From Haemophilus sputorum CCUG 13788 (GTDB taxonomy: Bacteria > Pseudomonadota > Gammaproteobacteria > Enterobacterales > Pasteurellaceae): a DNA stretch of 64,000 nucleotides. Under the pieces are notes generated by a model. The model saw only the letters and a list, made by a program, of their open reading frames with translations. It searched no databases and was not told the origin of the DNA. The stretch lies in assembly GCF_000238795.1 (NCBI RefSeq), contig NZ_AFNK01000079.1:1-64000 (forward strand), in the 5' to 3' direction. Every line of letters begins with the position of its first letter. The first letter of the stretch is position 1. This document shows positions 30,803 to 40,966 of the stretch, one piece after another. A program made the position numbers and the translations under genes.

Positions 30803-30819
30803 AAGTTAATCACTCCGAA

Positions 30820-31824
30820 TTAAGTATGACGAATTCTTGGATTCACCACACCATAAATTAAATCTACGGTTAAGTTCACTAGAATAATAATAGAAGCAAT
30901 AATGAGCACAGAGCCTTGTAACACAGGATAATCACGTGCGTTAATCGCATCAATAATCCATTTACCAATACCAGGCCATGAGAAAATATTTTCAGTTAAT
31001 ACTGCGCCAGATAACAGTTGCCCTACAATTAAACCCACCACAGTCACGACTGGAATTAACGCATTGCGTAACGCATGTACAATAACAATGCGGGTAGTGC
31101 TTAACCCTTTTGCGCGAGCTGTGCGGATATAATCTTCGCCTAATACTTCAAGCATAGATGAGCGTGTCATTCGAGTGACTACAGCAAGCGGAATTGTTCC
31201 TAATACGATAGACGGTAAAATCAATGATTTAATTGCCGCTAAAAATGCACCTGGCTCATCAGATTGCCAAGTGTCGATCAACATAAATCCCGTGTTTGCT
31301 TCAATCCAATATTCAGAAGGTAATCGTCCAGATGCTGGTAGCCCTAATGGCGTTGAAAAATAAAGGATTAAAATTAAGCCCCACCAGAAAATAGGCATCG
31401 AATAGCCTGTAAGAGAAAGGCTGGTAACGATGTGTGAAATCCATGAATCTTTTTTTACCGCGGCGATAACACCTAAAATAATGCCGAAGACTAATGACCA
31501 AAGCAGCGCAAAGAATGCTAATTCAACCGTTGCAGGAAAGAGAGTAAAGAATTCTTTTAGGACAGGCTCATTATTACGAAATGAGTTACCTAAATCGCCA
31601 GATAATACTCCTTTAATATAATTGAAATATTGGGTTGGTAATGGTTGATCTAGCCCTAATTGCGCCATCATTTGCGCATGCATAGCAGGATCAAGCCCAC
31701 GCTCACCCATTCGGATTTCAATTGGATCCCCAGGAATTAAATGCACTAAAGCAAAAGTAATTAAGGTTATCGCAATGAAAGTTGGGATAACCATTAAAAT
31801 ACGTTTAAAAATAAATGAAAACAT
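30820..31824 (-). CDS. dppB: Dipeptide ABC transporter permease DppB
   Basis: A 334-residue permease with six membrane helices and the family motif RTARAKGLSTTRIVIVHALRNALIP broken over the EAA loop. I use ATG 31824 (MFSFIFKRIL), the usual N-terminus. The longer frame starting at 31914 would read through the stem-loop that separates it from dppA. Second gene of the operon. Confidence 0.92.
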   Translation of the reverse strand: MFSFIFKRILMVIPTFIAITLITFALVHLIPGDPIEIRMGERGLDPAMHAQMMAQLGLDQPLPTQYFNYIKGVLSGDLGNSFRNNEPVLKEFFTLFPATVELAFFALLWSLVFGIILGVIAAVKKDSWISHIVTSLSLTGYSMPIFWWGLILILYFSTPLGLPASGRLPSEYWIEANTGFMLIDTWQSDEPGAFLAAIKSLILPSIVLGTIPLAVVTRMTRSSMLEVLGEDYIRTARAKGLSTTRIVIVHALRNALIPVVTVVGLIVGQLLSGAVLTENIFSWPGIGKWIIDAINARDYPVLQGSVLIIASIIILVNLTVDLIYGVVNPRIRHT

Positions 31825-31883
31825 AATTAAATTAGTAAAATTTTTGGTTTTTTTGACCGCTTGTGAAAGCTTCTTTGAGGAAA

Positions 31884-31910
31884 CACTCTCTCCCATAGCG
31901 GGAGAGAGTG
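31884..31910 (-). terminator. Stem-loop in the dppA-dppB spacer
   Basis: A perfect 11-bp stem (CACTCTCTCCC / GGGAGAGAGTG) with a 5-base loop lies between dppA and dppB, without a long U run. In binding-protein-first operons such spacer hairpins commonly protect the upstream mRNA or partly terminate, giving excess binding protein. That role here is inferred. Confidence 0.65.
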
Positions 31911-31922
31911 ACAAGAAAATGT

Positions 31923-33521
31923 TTATTTTTCCTCTAAATCTACAGGGTAGAAGTCATGTAAGCTAAATGGACTTACGATATAGCCTTTCACTTCTTTACG
32001 TACAGGGAAGTAAGTTGTTGAGTGCGCAATGGTTACCCATGGAGCTTGTTCTTTAAAGAACACTTGCGCTTGCTTATACAACTCAGTACGTTTTGCATGA
32101 TCATTGCTTTGTACTGCCTCATCAAGCAATTTATCAAAATCTGCATTACAGAAGCGTGCGTAGTTAGCGCCTGCTTTAACTGATGCGCAGCTTAATAAGG
32201 TATTTAAGAAGTTATCTGGGTCGCCATTATCGCCGTTCCAGCCCATCATGCCTGTGGTGTGCTCACCATTACGTAAGCGTTTGAGGTATTCGCCCCATTC
32301 ATAGCTAACGATTTTTGCATTCACGCCTACTTTTTTCCAGTCTTCTTGAATAAGTTCAGCCATACGGCGCGCATTTGGATTATATGGACGGCTAACCGGC
32401 ATCGCCCAAATTTCAGTTTCAAAACCGTTCTCAAAACCTGCTTCTTTTAATAACGCTTTTGCTTTTTCAGGATCGTAATCGTAATCCTTCACATCATCGT
32501 TATAGCTCCACATTGTTGGTGGAATTGGGTTTTTCGCTTTTTCGCCTGAGCCTTGATAAACCGATTCAATGATGGCGTCTTTGTTGATCGCATAGCTTAA
32601 TGCTTGGCGAACTTTTTGATTATTAAACGGTGCTTTTTCGGTATTGAAATGTAAGTAACCTACGTTTAAGCCTGGTTTAGTCATTAAGTTGATGTTCGGA
32701 TCTTTTTTCAGTGTTTCAATATCTGCTGGATTTGGATAAGGCGCTGCGTGGCATTCACCTTTTTGTAGTTTTGCTAAACGTACAGATGCATCTGGCGTGA
32801 TGCTAAACACTAAACGATCGATTTTAGCTTTGCCTCTCCAGTATTCTGGGAATGCTTTATAGCGAATGCTAGAATCTTTTTGGTAATCCACAAATTGGAA
32901 TGGACCAGTACCAATTGGGTCATTATCCACTTTTTCAGGCGTGCCTGCTTTCATCATTTGATCGGCATATTCTGCAGAAAAAATAGACGTGAAATCCATA
33001 CCAAGGTTAGCTAAGAATGGTGCATTTGGCACTTTTAAGCTTATTTTAACGGTATAGTCATCTAGTTTTTCTATTTTATCAATGATGTTTGGCATATCCA
33101 TACCGATAAAATATTCATAGTTAGCACCAGATACTTTGTGGTAAGGGTGGTTTGGATCTAATTGACGATTAAATGAAAACAAAACGTCATCAGCATTGAA
33201 ATCACGGGTTGGTTTAAAATTCTTATTACTGTGGAATTTTACCCCTTTGCGTAAGTGGAAAATGTAAGTTTTACCATCTTCTGATACATCCCATTTTTCC
33301 GCTAATGCTGGAATAACGTTTGTTGTACCGCCTTCAAAACCAATTAGTCTATCGTAAATCGCTTGCCCTGTAGCATCTAGTGTTATGCCATCGGTCGCAA
33401 ATTGCGGATTAAGGAAAGTTGGTGAAGTTTCTGCACAATAAACGAAAGTTTTTGGTGCAGCGAATGCATTTGCAGAGCAAAGTGCAAGGCTTAATAACGA
33501 AAGTTTTGTTATGTGTTTCAT
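31923..33521 (-). CDS. dppA: Periplasmic dipeptide-binding protein DppA
   Basis: A 532-residue SBP family 5 protein with a signal peptide ending at AFAAP and the family start KTFVYCAETSPTFLNPQ. It captures dipeptides for DppBCDF. The related H. influenzae protein HbpA also handles heme, so heme binding is possible but not shown. I use ATG 33521, eight bases after AGGAG-type sequence, rather than the GTG three codons upstream. Confidence 0.92.
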   Translation of the reverse strand: MKHITKLSLLSLALCSANAFAAPKTFVYCAETSPTFLNPQFATDGITLDATGQAIYDRLIGFEGGTTNVIPALAEKWDVSEDGKTYIFHLRKGVKFHSNKNFKPTRDFNADDVLFSFNRQLDPNHPYHKVSGANYEYFIGMDMPNIIDKIEKLDDYTVKISLKVPNAPFLANLGMDFTSIFSAEYADQMMKAGTPEKVDNDPIGTGPFQFVDYQKDSSIRYKAFPEYWRGKAKIDRLVFSITPDASVRLAKLQKGECHAAPYPNPADIETLKKDPNINLMTKPGLNVGYLHFNTEKAPFNNQKVRQALSYAINKDAIIESVYQGSGEKAKNPIPPTMWSYNDDVKDYDYDPEKAKALLKEAGFENGFETEIWAMPVSRPYNPNARRMAELIQEDWKKVGVNAKIVSYEWGEYLKRLRNGEHTTGMMGWNGDNGDPDNFLNTLLSCASVKAGANYARFCNADFDKLLDEAVQSNDHAKRTELYKQAQVFFKEQAPWVTIAHSTTYFPVRKEVKGYIVSPFSLHDFYPVDLEEK

Positions 33522-33608
33522 CAGGTTCACTCCTAATTTATGATGGTTTTTTATATGATGTTAAGGAATATACGGCGCTTTTACACAGACGGCAATCATT
33601 TTCTATAA

Positions 33609-34727
<1,119 letters not shown>

Positions 34728-35375
34728 ATGAAACATTTTCAAAAATTAGTTGTTGCTGGTATTGCTACTTTGGGTGCAGTTTCAAGCGCGTTGGCTGATG
34801 ATTATAATATTAAATATAGCTCAAACTATTTAATGCCGGCTTATGTGCATTTTACAAATAATGGGCAGCAATATTCGATTGTTTCGAAAATCAATGTGCC
34901 ACTTTATAACATTGTATTTAAAGCAAATGGTTTAGAAAAAAATCAACAATTTCATATGTTGAGTTATCGTGATATTCGTAATGGTAAAACTTATGCATTG
35001 GCTGAAATTGATTCAAAACAGATTCAATATGGTAAAGCAAAAGAAACGCTGAAAAAAGAGCCGATCAGTATGCCAACTTTCGATTTGTTTACGACTGCAT
35101 TTCAGCTAAGTTATTACGATAAATTACCGAGTAGTTTTCAAACAACTAATGGGAAAAAGTTATACCCAACCCCAAATGTAGATTTAAAGAAAACTGAGCG
35201 TTCTGTAAAAGATAGTGATGGGAAAACGTACCAAGAAATTACTTATAAATTTAAAACCAGTGATAATAAAGATATTACAGTGAAGAAATATCAGGGCGAG
35301 AAATTCCCGCGCTATATTTCGTATAGCAGAGATGGCGATAATTATGAGTTAACTTACGATAGTTTTGTGAAATAA
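34728..35375 (+). CDS. Exported protein of unknown function, coupled to cysB
   Basis: A 215-residue protein with a clear signal peptide (cleavage after about SALA, residue 23). The mature part is beta-rich with many Tyr, Asn and Lys residues and has no cysteine. I recognise no family with confidence; the shape recalls small periplasmic beta-sandwich or DUF3108-like proteins. Its ATG directly follows the cysB TAA, and GAGGAAAA within the cysB end is its ribosome site, so the two are coupled. Confidence 0.75.
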   Translation: MKHFQKLVVAGIATLGAVSSALADDYNIKYSSNYLMPAYVHFTNNGQQYSIVSKINVPLYNIVFKANGLEKNQQFHMLSYRDIRNGKTYALAEIDSKQIQYGKAKETLKKEPISMPTFDLFTTAFQLSYYDKLPSSFQTTNGKKLYPTPNVDLKKTERSVKDSDGKTYQEITYKFKTSDNKDITVKKYQGEKFPRYISYSRDGDNYELTYDSFVK

Positions 35376-35403
35376 AAAGAAAAAAGGGAGTCATTTATAA
35401 AAA

Positions 35404-35406
35404 AAT
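35404..35406. repeat. Left 3-bp target duplication (AAT) of the IS remnant
   Basis: AAT directly precedes the left inverted repeat, and AAT at 35895-35897 directly follows the right one, matching the 3-bp duplication typical of IS3-family insertions. Chance agreement is possible in AT-rich DNA. Confidence 0.5.
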
Positions 35407-35431
35407 TGATCTGCCCCAAAAAGTTAGACTG

Positions 35432-35746
35432 TTATTTAAAGGACTGCTTTCGATATTGTATCGGACTCAGTCCTTTTAATTTTAATTGGATTCGTTTTTC
35501 ATTATAGTACCGTACATAATCATTGATAACCTTTTCCAGTTCATCAACGCTAGTAAACGATTTTCCGTGAAAACACGCCGTTTTCATTCGCCCAAAAAAG
35601 TTTTCCATTGCCGCATTATCCAAACAATTTCCTTTTCGCGACATACTTTGAGAAATCCTATTTTTCGCTAATAGGCGTTGATGGCTAGGCATTTGATAAT
35701 GGATTCCTTGGTCTGAATGTAATATCAAATTCGCATTTCTCGGCAA
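35432..35746 (-). pseudogene. IS3-family transposase OrfB, C-terminal fragment
   Basis: About 104 residues of the integrase catalytic domain remain, including LHSDQG (second Asp of the DDE triad), SMSRKGNCLDNAAMENFFG (the Glu region) and the closing YNEKRIQLKLKGLSPIQYR. The N-terminal half with the first Asp is gone. The frame stays open a few codons upstream to the deletion junction near 35765. Confidence 0.85.
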
Positions 35747-35762
35747 TTTTTTAACCGCTTGT

Positions 35763-35837
35763 AACAGAATTTTTTTCGTGATGTTCGAAATAGAAATTCA
35801 CGACTTGTTGTTTGAAAAGTTGATTGTATTTAGTCAT
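35763..35837 (-). pseudogene. IS3-family OrfA, N-terminal fragment
   Basis: From the ATG at 35837 the minus strand reads MTKYNQLFKQQVVNFYFEHH, the start of an IS150-type OrfA helix-turn-helix protein. It is cut by the deletion joining it to orfB; soon after the junction the frame meets a stop inside an AAGCGGTTAA word. Confidence 0.7.
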
Positions 35838-35953
35838 AAAAAATCTGCACCTTAATCAGTTAGAAGGTTAGTCTAACTTTTGGAGTGCAGATCAAATGAC
35901 TACCTGTTTTAATCGTTTTCAGACCTTATTTTCTAAGGACTCTTCTAGTTAAA

Positions 35954-36694
35954 TTATTTTTCTTTCCAATAACCAAGCCATTCTTTAAGGGCGACCATAC
36001 TGCTATCCATTGCGCCAGATTGTGGAATAAAATAAGTCCAACCAATATATTCTGGTGGCGTAACGCCATGCCCGATACTGGCAGGTAAAACTTCAAAGCC
36101 TTGTTTTTCAAAGAGCATTTTTGCTCGCTGCATATGCCATTGGTTTGTTACTAAAATAATTTTGTGAATACCTGCTTGCTCTAAAATAGGGCGACTAAAG
36201 TTTGCATTTTCTTTGGTGGTTTTTGCTTGGTGTTCTTGCCATGTGGTCGGTACATTAAAAAAGTATTCAAATTCTTTTGCCATCAATGCGGCTTCTGAAG
36301 TTCCGTTTGGGCTGCTGCCGGTAATCAGCATGGGTAAACCAGTTTCTTTTTGTAAATAAGCAGCATAGCGCATACGCTCAAGTGCATAAGTACCAACGGT
36401 GGTTTTACCATATATTTCTTGGCTGTCTCGTACACCACCTCCAAGCACAACAATTGCTTGAGCGCTTTGGTAGTCTTTTAAGCTGAGGTTGTCATTTTTG
36501 ACTAAAGAATCACTTAATTTCGTTGCCAAATAAGGCGTGCTGAGTAAATAAAGCAGTCCGATTCCTAAAAAGCTTAATATTCTTGCTGTTTTTTTATGGT
36601 TCAGGCGGTAACATAAAAGTGAGCCAAGCCAAATAACTGCAAGGTTAAAAGGAGGAAGTAAGATTGCAGTAATGATTTTAGTGAGGTAAAACAT
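35954..36694 (-). CDS. elyC: ElyC/SanA/YdcF family (DUF218) envelope protein
   Basis: A 246-residue protein with two N-terminal membrane segments (about 5-25 and 35-58) and a DUF218 domain: AIVVLGGGVRD, GTYALERMRYAAYL, LPMLITGSSPNGTSEA, ENANFS, and ILVTNQWHMQRAKMLFEKQG. The two-segment layout matches E. coli ElyC, which affects undecaprenyl-phosphate-linked envelope synthesis. The neighbouring glycan operon makes a lipid-carrier role plausible, but it is transcribed divergently. Confidence 0.78.
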   Translation of the reverse strand: MFYLTKIITAILLPPFNLAVIWLGSLLCYRLNHKKTARILSFLGIGLLYLLSTPYLATKLSDSLVKNDNLSLKDYQSAQAIVVLGGGVRDSQEIYGKTTVGTYALERMRYAAYLQKETGLPMLITGSSPNGTSEAALMAKEFEYFFNVPTTWQEHQAKTTKENANFSRPILEQAGIHKIILVTNQWHMQRAKMLFEKQGFEVLPASIGHGVTPPEYIGWTYFIPQSGAMDSSMVALKEWLGYWKEK

Positions 36695-36833
36695 ATTTAT
36701 CCTTAAAATTTTCGCGCTTTTAGATAGATTTTGTTAAAATGTTGCGCTATTTTACTCGGAATTTTAGGTTGAACCTAGCACAAGATTGGCGGTCGAAAAT
36801 CTGAAATTGACTTGATATTGGATCTGATTACTT

Positions 36834-37802
36834 ATGAATGAAATCTTATTAGCACGTAAAGCAGAATTAAAACAAATTGCTGAATTGATTATCGATAAAC
36901 AAGATGTTGTATATTTTGACTATCCGTTGCATTTAAATGTAGGTGACTTGCTTATCTACGCAGGCACAGAACAATTTTTTAAAGATTACGATATTTGTAT
37001 TCGCTTACGCCGCAGTTTGCAAGCCTTTGATATTGATGAGGCAAAAAAATACATTACACCGAATACCACTATTTTATGTCATGGTGGGGGCAACTTTGGC
37101 GATCTTTACCCAAGCATTCAAAAAATGCGTGAGGATATTGTGCAATATTTCCCTCAAAATCGGATTATTTTGTTGCCGCAAACAGCACATTTCTCGAATG
37201 AAGCGGCTATGTTACGTTCTGCAAAAATTTTCTCAGCGCATCCAGATTTGCATTTGTTTGCCCGTGATATTAAAACCTTCGATTTAATGAAAGCACATTT
37301 TTCATCGAATGTTGCATTGTCGGCAGATATGGCTCATGAACTCTATGGAACATTAGCACAAAAAGATCGTACAAAATCGAATGGGAAAACGCTTTATTTC
37401 TTGCGTAAAGATATCGAAAAAAGCCATATTGAAGCGCAAGTGCAAGCTAAGCTCTCAAATTTAGAAGATGTTAAAGACTGGGATGATATTTTATTGCCAA
37501 GTGATATGAAATTTGAGCTTTGGTGTAGCCGTTTATCTAAATTAGCAAATCGATTCCATTTTGGTTGGTTAAAAGATAAAATTAATGAGATGTGGTATCA
37601 GCATGCGATGCAAGTCATTGAGCGTTGTCAGGCTGTTTTCTTAAGCTACGATAATGTGGTAACCAGCCGTTTACATGGGCATATTTTCTCTTGTTTACTA
37701 GGCTTGCCAAATGAGGTTTGCGATAACTCCTACGGAAAAAATACGGGTTATTACCATCAATGGACGAAAGACATCGACTATGCCAAAATCTACCAACTCT
37801 AA
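36834..37802 (+). CDS. Polysaccharide pyruvyl transferase family protein
   Basis: A 322-residue protein of the polysaccharide pyruvyl transferase family. It has YPLHLNVGDLLIYAG near residue 31, CHGGGNFGDLYPS near residue 83, a QTAHFS segment, and the late motif VVTSRLHGHIFSCLLG. Members usually place pyruvyl ketals on glycans. First of six tightly packed glycan genes; its end overlaps the flippase start by 23 bases. Confidence 0.82.
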   Translation: MNEILLARKAELKQIAELIIDKQDVVYFDYPLHLNVGDLLIYAGTEQFFKDYDICIRLRRSLQAFDIDEAKKYITPNTTILCHGGGNFGDLYPSIQKMREDIVQYFPQNRIILLPQTAHFSNEAAMLRSAKIFSAHPDLHLFARDIKTFDLMKAHFSSNVALSADMAHELYGTLAQKDRTKSNGKTLYFLRKDIEKSHIEAQVQAKLSNLEDVKDWDDILLPSDMKFELWCSRLSKLANRFHFGWLKDKINEMWYQHAMQVIERCQAVFLSYDNVVTSRLHGHIFSCLLGLPNEVCDNSYGKNTGYYHQWTKDIDYAKIYQL

Positions 37803-38997
37803 TGGCAACTTTATTAAACTGATTTTCGTCACCTTATTGAGTATGGGGTTGACGATGATCAGTTCTTTTATTCTAGCCCATATGCTTTCGGTCGCAGACC
37901 GAGGCGGATTTCAACTTTTTGTCACGAGCATTTCTTATGTCGTGACTATCAGCACTGGCGGTGTAGGTTTTGCAATTGCATTAGCTATGCGTAAAAAACA
38001 GTATTTACACTGGCGGCGCTATTTTTCTCTCTTTTTAATTTTTGCCATTTTAGTCGCAAATTTAGCAGTTTGGTTCTTTGATTTCACGCAGGCGCACTTT
38101 TTATTTGTGCTTAATGTTGTCTTTACTGCGATTTTGACGATGACATTAGAAAAAAGCAAAATTGATCCAGCGATGCGAATTTACCGCTTGTTGACGTTGC
38201 AACAGCCAGTTCTAATGGTGCTGATTTATGGTACGGCCTATTACGGATTTGGTGAGCAGTCGTTAGAAACAGGTTTTTACTTATTAAGTACTTTTAGTTG
38301 CATACAAGCGGTCGCTTGTTTGCTCTATCTTGCAAAAATGGATCGTCATTTTCGCAAAGAAAATCAGGTCAGTGAAATTGATCGTACTTTCTTTTTTAAA
38401 ACTTGGGCAAAACAGAATTTACTGCAAATCTTCGGTGCAACGACCTCAAGCCTTGATAAATTCTTAATTATGGCGTTAATGGGCAATTATGTACTGGGCC
38501 TTTATACCGTTTGTATTGCGTTTGACTCTTTAATGACCAAATTCATTAATATGCTGGCGGATTATTACTATTCGGGTTTATTAAATCGTCAGAATCGTCT
38601 AAAAGCTGTGTTGGCAGTGGTTGCATTGATGAGCGTGGGAGCCATCATTTGCGTGCCTTGGTTGGCAGAACCCGTTATTCGCTTTTTCTTTAGTGTGAAG
38701 TATATAGAAGTTGCACCGGTGTTAGTCTTGTTTATTCTTAATGCCATTATTGCAGGGCTTTCTTGGGTGCTTTCGCAAAATATGTTGTTATTAGGTAAAC
38801 AAGTTCAGTTATTTACTCGCCAAATTATTGCGATTGCAGTATTTGTCGGATTATTTTATCTATTTAGAAATGAACAACTTTATGGCGTTGCCTATGCCTT
38901 TATTGGTAGCAGTTTAGTGCGTTTATTGATTTCTATTGTTTACTATTTTAAATATCCGGTGCATATAACACAGACCGAGAAAACGGAATCCGTATGA
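37780..38997 (+). CDS. Wzx-type oligosaccharide flippase
   Basis: A 405-residue polytopic protein with about 11-12 membrane segments in the MOP/Wzx pattern, including [22 protein letters not shown] near the N-terminus. Such proteins flip undecaprenyl-linked oligosaccharide to the periplasmic face. I use ATG 37780 inside the preceding gene's end; an upstream in-frame start at 37711 would add 23 non-membrane residues. Its stop overlaps the next start by 4 bases (ATGA). Confidence 0.8.
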   Translation: MPKSTNSNGNFIKLIFVTLLSMGLTMISSFILAHMLSVADRGGFQLFVTSISYVVTISTGGVGFAIALAMRKKQYLHWRRYFSLFLIFAILVANLAVWFFDFTQAHFLFVLNVVFTAILTMTLEKSKIDPAMRIYRLLTLQQPVLMVLIYGTAYYGFGEQSLETGFYLLSTFSCIQAVACLLYLAKMDRHFRKENQVSEIDRTFFFKTWAKQNLLQIFGATTSSLDKFLIMALMGNYVLGLYTVCIAFDSLMTKFINMLADYYYSGLLNRQNRLKAVLAVVALMSVGAIICVPWLAEPVIRFFFSVKYIEVAPVLVLFILNAIIAGLSWVLSQNMLLLGKQVQLFTRQIIAIAVFVGLFYLFRNEQLYGVAYAFIGSSLVRLLISIVYYFKYPVHITQTEKTESV

Positions 38998-39764
38998 AAA
39001 AATATTTAATTTCCTTAGCAAAGGATAGCGAGCGTCGAACCTTGTTTTTTTCGCAACCGAATACGGCTGACTTTTACCTATTTGATGCGATTAACACTAT
39101 GCAGCTAGAAGAAGCAGCGTTGAGTGCGCGATTTGATTTCGAGGCATTTCAAGCACATTATGGACGCGCTGTCACTAAGGGTGAAATTGGCTGCACATTA
39201 AGCCATTTGGGTGTGTATCAACTCATTGTAGGTGATGAAACTATTGGCGAAGAAGAATACGCTTTAGTATGTGAAGATGACTGTTTATTTGCACCTAATT
39301 TTCAAATTACACTAGATGCTTTGTTAGCTGAAAAACCAAGTACAGATATGGTGCTAGTTGGCCAATCAAAAATCTTGAAATTTGATGATCTTGAACTTGA
39401 AATCAATTATCCCACTACTTTTACTTTTTGGCGTAAACCTATTGGGAATACTGCTTATCGTTATGCTTACCCCTATAAAGATTATTTTGCGGGAACGGTT
39501 GCCTATTTAATTAAAAAATCAGCAGCACGAACCTTTTTAGCTAAAGCCAATAGTGCAAAACCGTTTTGGTTAGCTGATGATTACATTTTATTTGGGCAGC
39601 AATTTAATCTAAAAACTTTAGTCGTTCGCCCGCTGATGGCCATTGAAAATCCTAATTTAATCAGTAACTTAGCTGATTTAAGAGGCGCCTTACATCACAA
39701 TACAGTGAAAAAATGGTTGAAGTATCCTTTAAAAAAATTACTTGCGATTAAGAGAAATCAATAA
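38994..39764 (+). CDS. Glycosyltransferase family 25 (LPS biosynthesis)
   Basis: A 256-residue GT25 protein like Lex2B/LgtB galactosyltransferases of Haemophilus and Neisseria lipooligosaccharide. It has [13 protein letters not shown] at the start, [14 protein letters not shown], the metal-binding-type CEDDCLF, and [10 protein letters not shown]. The exact sugar cannot be told. No tetranucleotide repeat tract for phase variation is present at its start, unlike lex2A-lex2B. Confidence 0.85.
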   Translation: MKKYLISLAKDSERRTLFFSQPNTADFYLFDAINTMQLEEAALSARFDFEAFQAHYGRAVTKGEIGCTLSHLGVYQLIVGDETIGEEEYALVCEDDCLFAPNFQITLDALLAEKPSTDMVLVGQSKILKFDDLELEINYPTTFTFWRKPIGNTAYRYAYPYKDYFAGTVAYLIKKSAARTFLAKANSAKPFWLADDYILFGQQFNLKTLVVRPLMAIENPNLISNLADLRGALHHNTVKKWLKYPLKKLLAIKRNQ

Positions 39765-40966
39765 TGAGTGCTTGGATTAGTCTGTTTTATTTATACGATC
39801 CTTGGTTTTTCCATGTGCTACGAATGAGCTTAATTATTGGTGGAATTGCCTTGTTATATTTAGGTTATCGTTGGTTCTCAAAACGTCAAATGAGCCTAAG
39901 TTTACCACTAGATAGTTTATTCGCTTGCGTTGCACTTTGCGCAGTTTCTTGTATTCCATTGTTTGTTAATGGGACAAAAGAGCTAGGTGTTTTAAGCATG
40001 TATATCAAAGCGCTTATTGCCTTTGGACTTGGCGTAGTGATTTACAATGCGTTTTATCAACAAAATCAAGGTAAAACTCAGTTAATTCGTGATCTCAAAT
40101 TAGGCATTCTATTACAGGCTACAATTGGGATCTTGGCCTTGTTAGGTGTACCATTTGTGATTGATTTAGCTATCAATACAAATGCACCAATGGGAGGGCA
40201 TTTACCTCGATTTATCGGATCTGAGCAAGAGTATCGCTTATATAACTTAACCTCATCGGCGTTTTTTCCATTAAGTGCATTTTATTTAATGTTATTACAT
40301 TTTTTATTAGCCTATCATGCAAAAACAAAGCCGTTAGCAGGAATTTACTTATTTTTATTACTAGTGATTGGTTTAATTTCTGGTCGTACTTTCCTTATGT
40401 TTTCTGTACTAAGCATCGTCATCTATTTTCGTTGGCGTTATCTGCCTGCATTGATTGCTTTTGGCGTGCTTATTGTCGGTTTAGCGTATTTTTATCCACA
40501 GAATATTTATGTTGAACATGCTCTAGAACCCATCATTAACTTAATCAACGGGGGAGAACGTTTGAGCTCTTCCACAGATACTTTGTTAAATAAGCATCTG
40601 TTTATGCCAACAACAAAACAGTTATTGATGGGAGATGGCTTATATTATGCGCCAAATGGATGGAGCTATTATGGTGGTTCAGATTCAGGCTTTATTCGCC
40701 AAGCGCTTTATGGCGGAGTTGGTTACATTCTGGTGTGCTTTGTTTTTACTTTCTATTTTGTTAAGCGAATTGCAGATAACTGGTTTAATGGCAGTTGGAA
40801 GTTTGTGATTTCAACAATGCTGATTTTAACCATATTAAATGTGAAAGCAGACACTTATGCTTATCCGGGTGTTATGTTTGTCTTGCTCATGTTCCTCTCA
40901 TTATTTGGAACAAGCGGTCGAATTAAAACAATTTTTTACCAAAAGGAAACGGCTAAAAATGTTTAG
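39764..40966 (+). CDS. Wzy-like O-antigen/oligosaccharide polymerase or ligase-like membrane protein
   Basis: A 400-residue protein with about ten or eleven membrane segments and a periplasmic loop near residues 245-310. This is the usual layout of Wzy polymerases, which are poorly conserved in sequence. Its position between a Wzx and glycosyltransferases supports the call. Start shares one base with the preceding stop, and its end overlaps the next gene by 8 bases. WaaL-type ligase is an alternative. Confidence 0.68.
   Translation: MSAWISLFYLYDPWFFHVLRMSLIIGGIALLYLGYRWFSKRQMSLSLPLDSLFACVALCAVSCIPLFVNGTKELGVLSMYIKALIAFGLGVVIYNAFYQQNQGKTQLIRDLKLGILLQATIGILALLGVPFVIDLAINTNAPMGGHLPRFIGSEQEYRLYNLTSSAFFPLSAFYLMLLHFLLAYHAKTKPLAGIYLFLLLVIGLISGRTFLMFSVLSIVIYFRWRYLPALIAFGVLIVGLAYFYPQNIYVEHALEPIINLINGGERLSSSTDTLLNKHLFMPTTKQLLMGDGLYYAPNGWSYYGGSDSGFIRQALYGGVGYILVCFVFTFYFVKRIADNWFNGSWKFVISTMLILTILNVKADTYAYPGVMFVLLMFLSLFGTSGRIKTIFYQKETAKNV

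Larger units (their letters stand above)
35407..35894 (-). mobile_element. Internally deleted IS3-family element (IS150-like)
   Basis: A 488-bp remnant with both ends. The left end TGATCTGCCCCAAAAAGTTA and the inverted right end (reading TGATCTGCACTCCAAAAGTT from the other strand) match with one indel and few changes. Inside are the first ~25 codons of orfA and the last ~110 of orfB, so most of the transposase is deleted. A complete IS of this type would be about 1.2-1.5 kb. It cannot move by itself but might be mobilised by an intact relative. Confidence 0.82.

Noticed and set aside
35486-35671. 61-residue plus-strand ORF in the IS remnant
   Set aside because: It is antisense to the recognisable transposase C-terminus and has no ribosome site.
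38994-39764. Phase-variation repeat tract for the GT25 gene
   Set aside because: I looked for tetranucleotide repeats as in lex2A/lic genes and for long homopolymers and found none in or before the gene.
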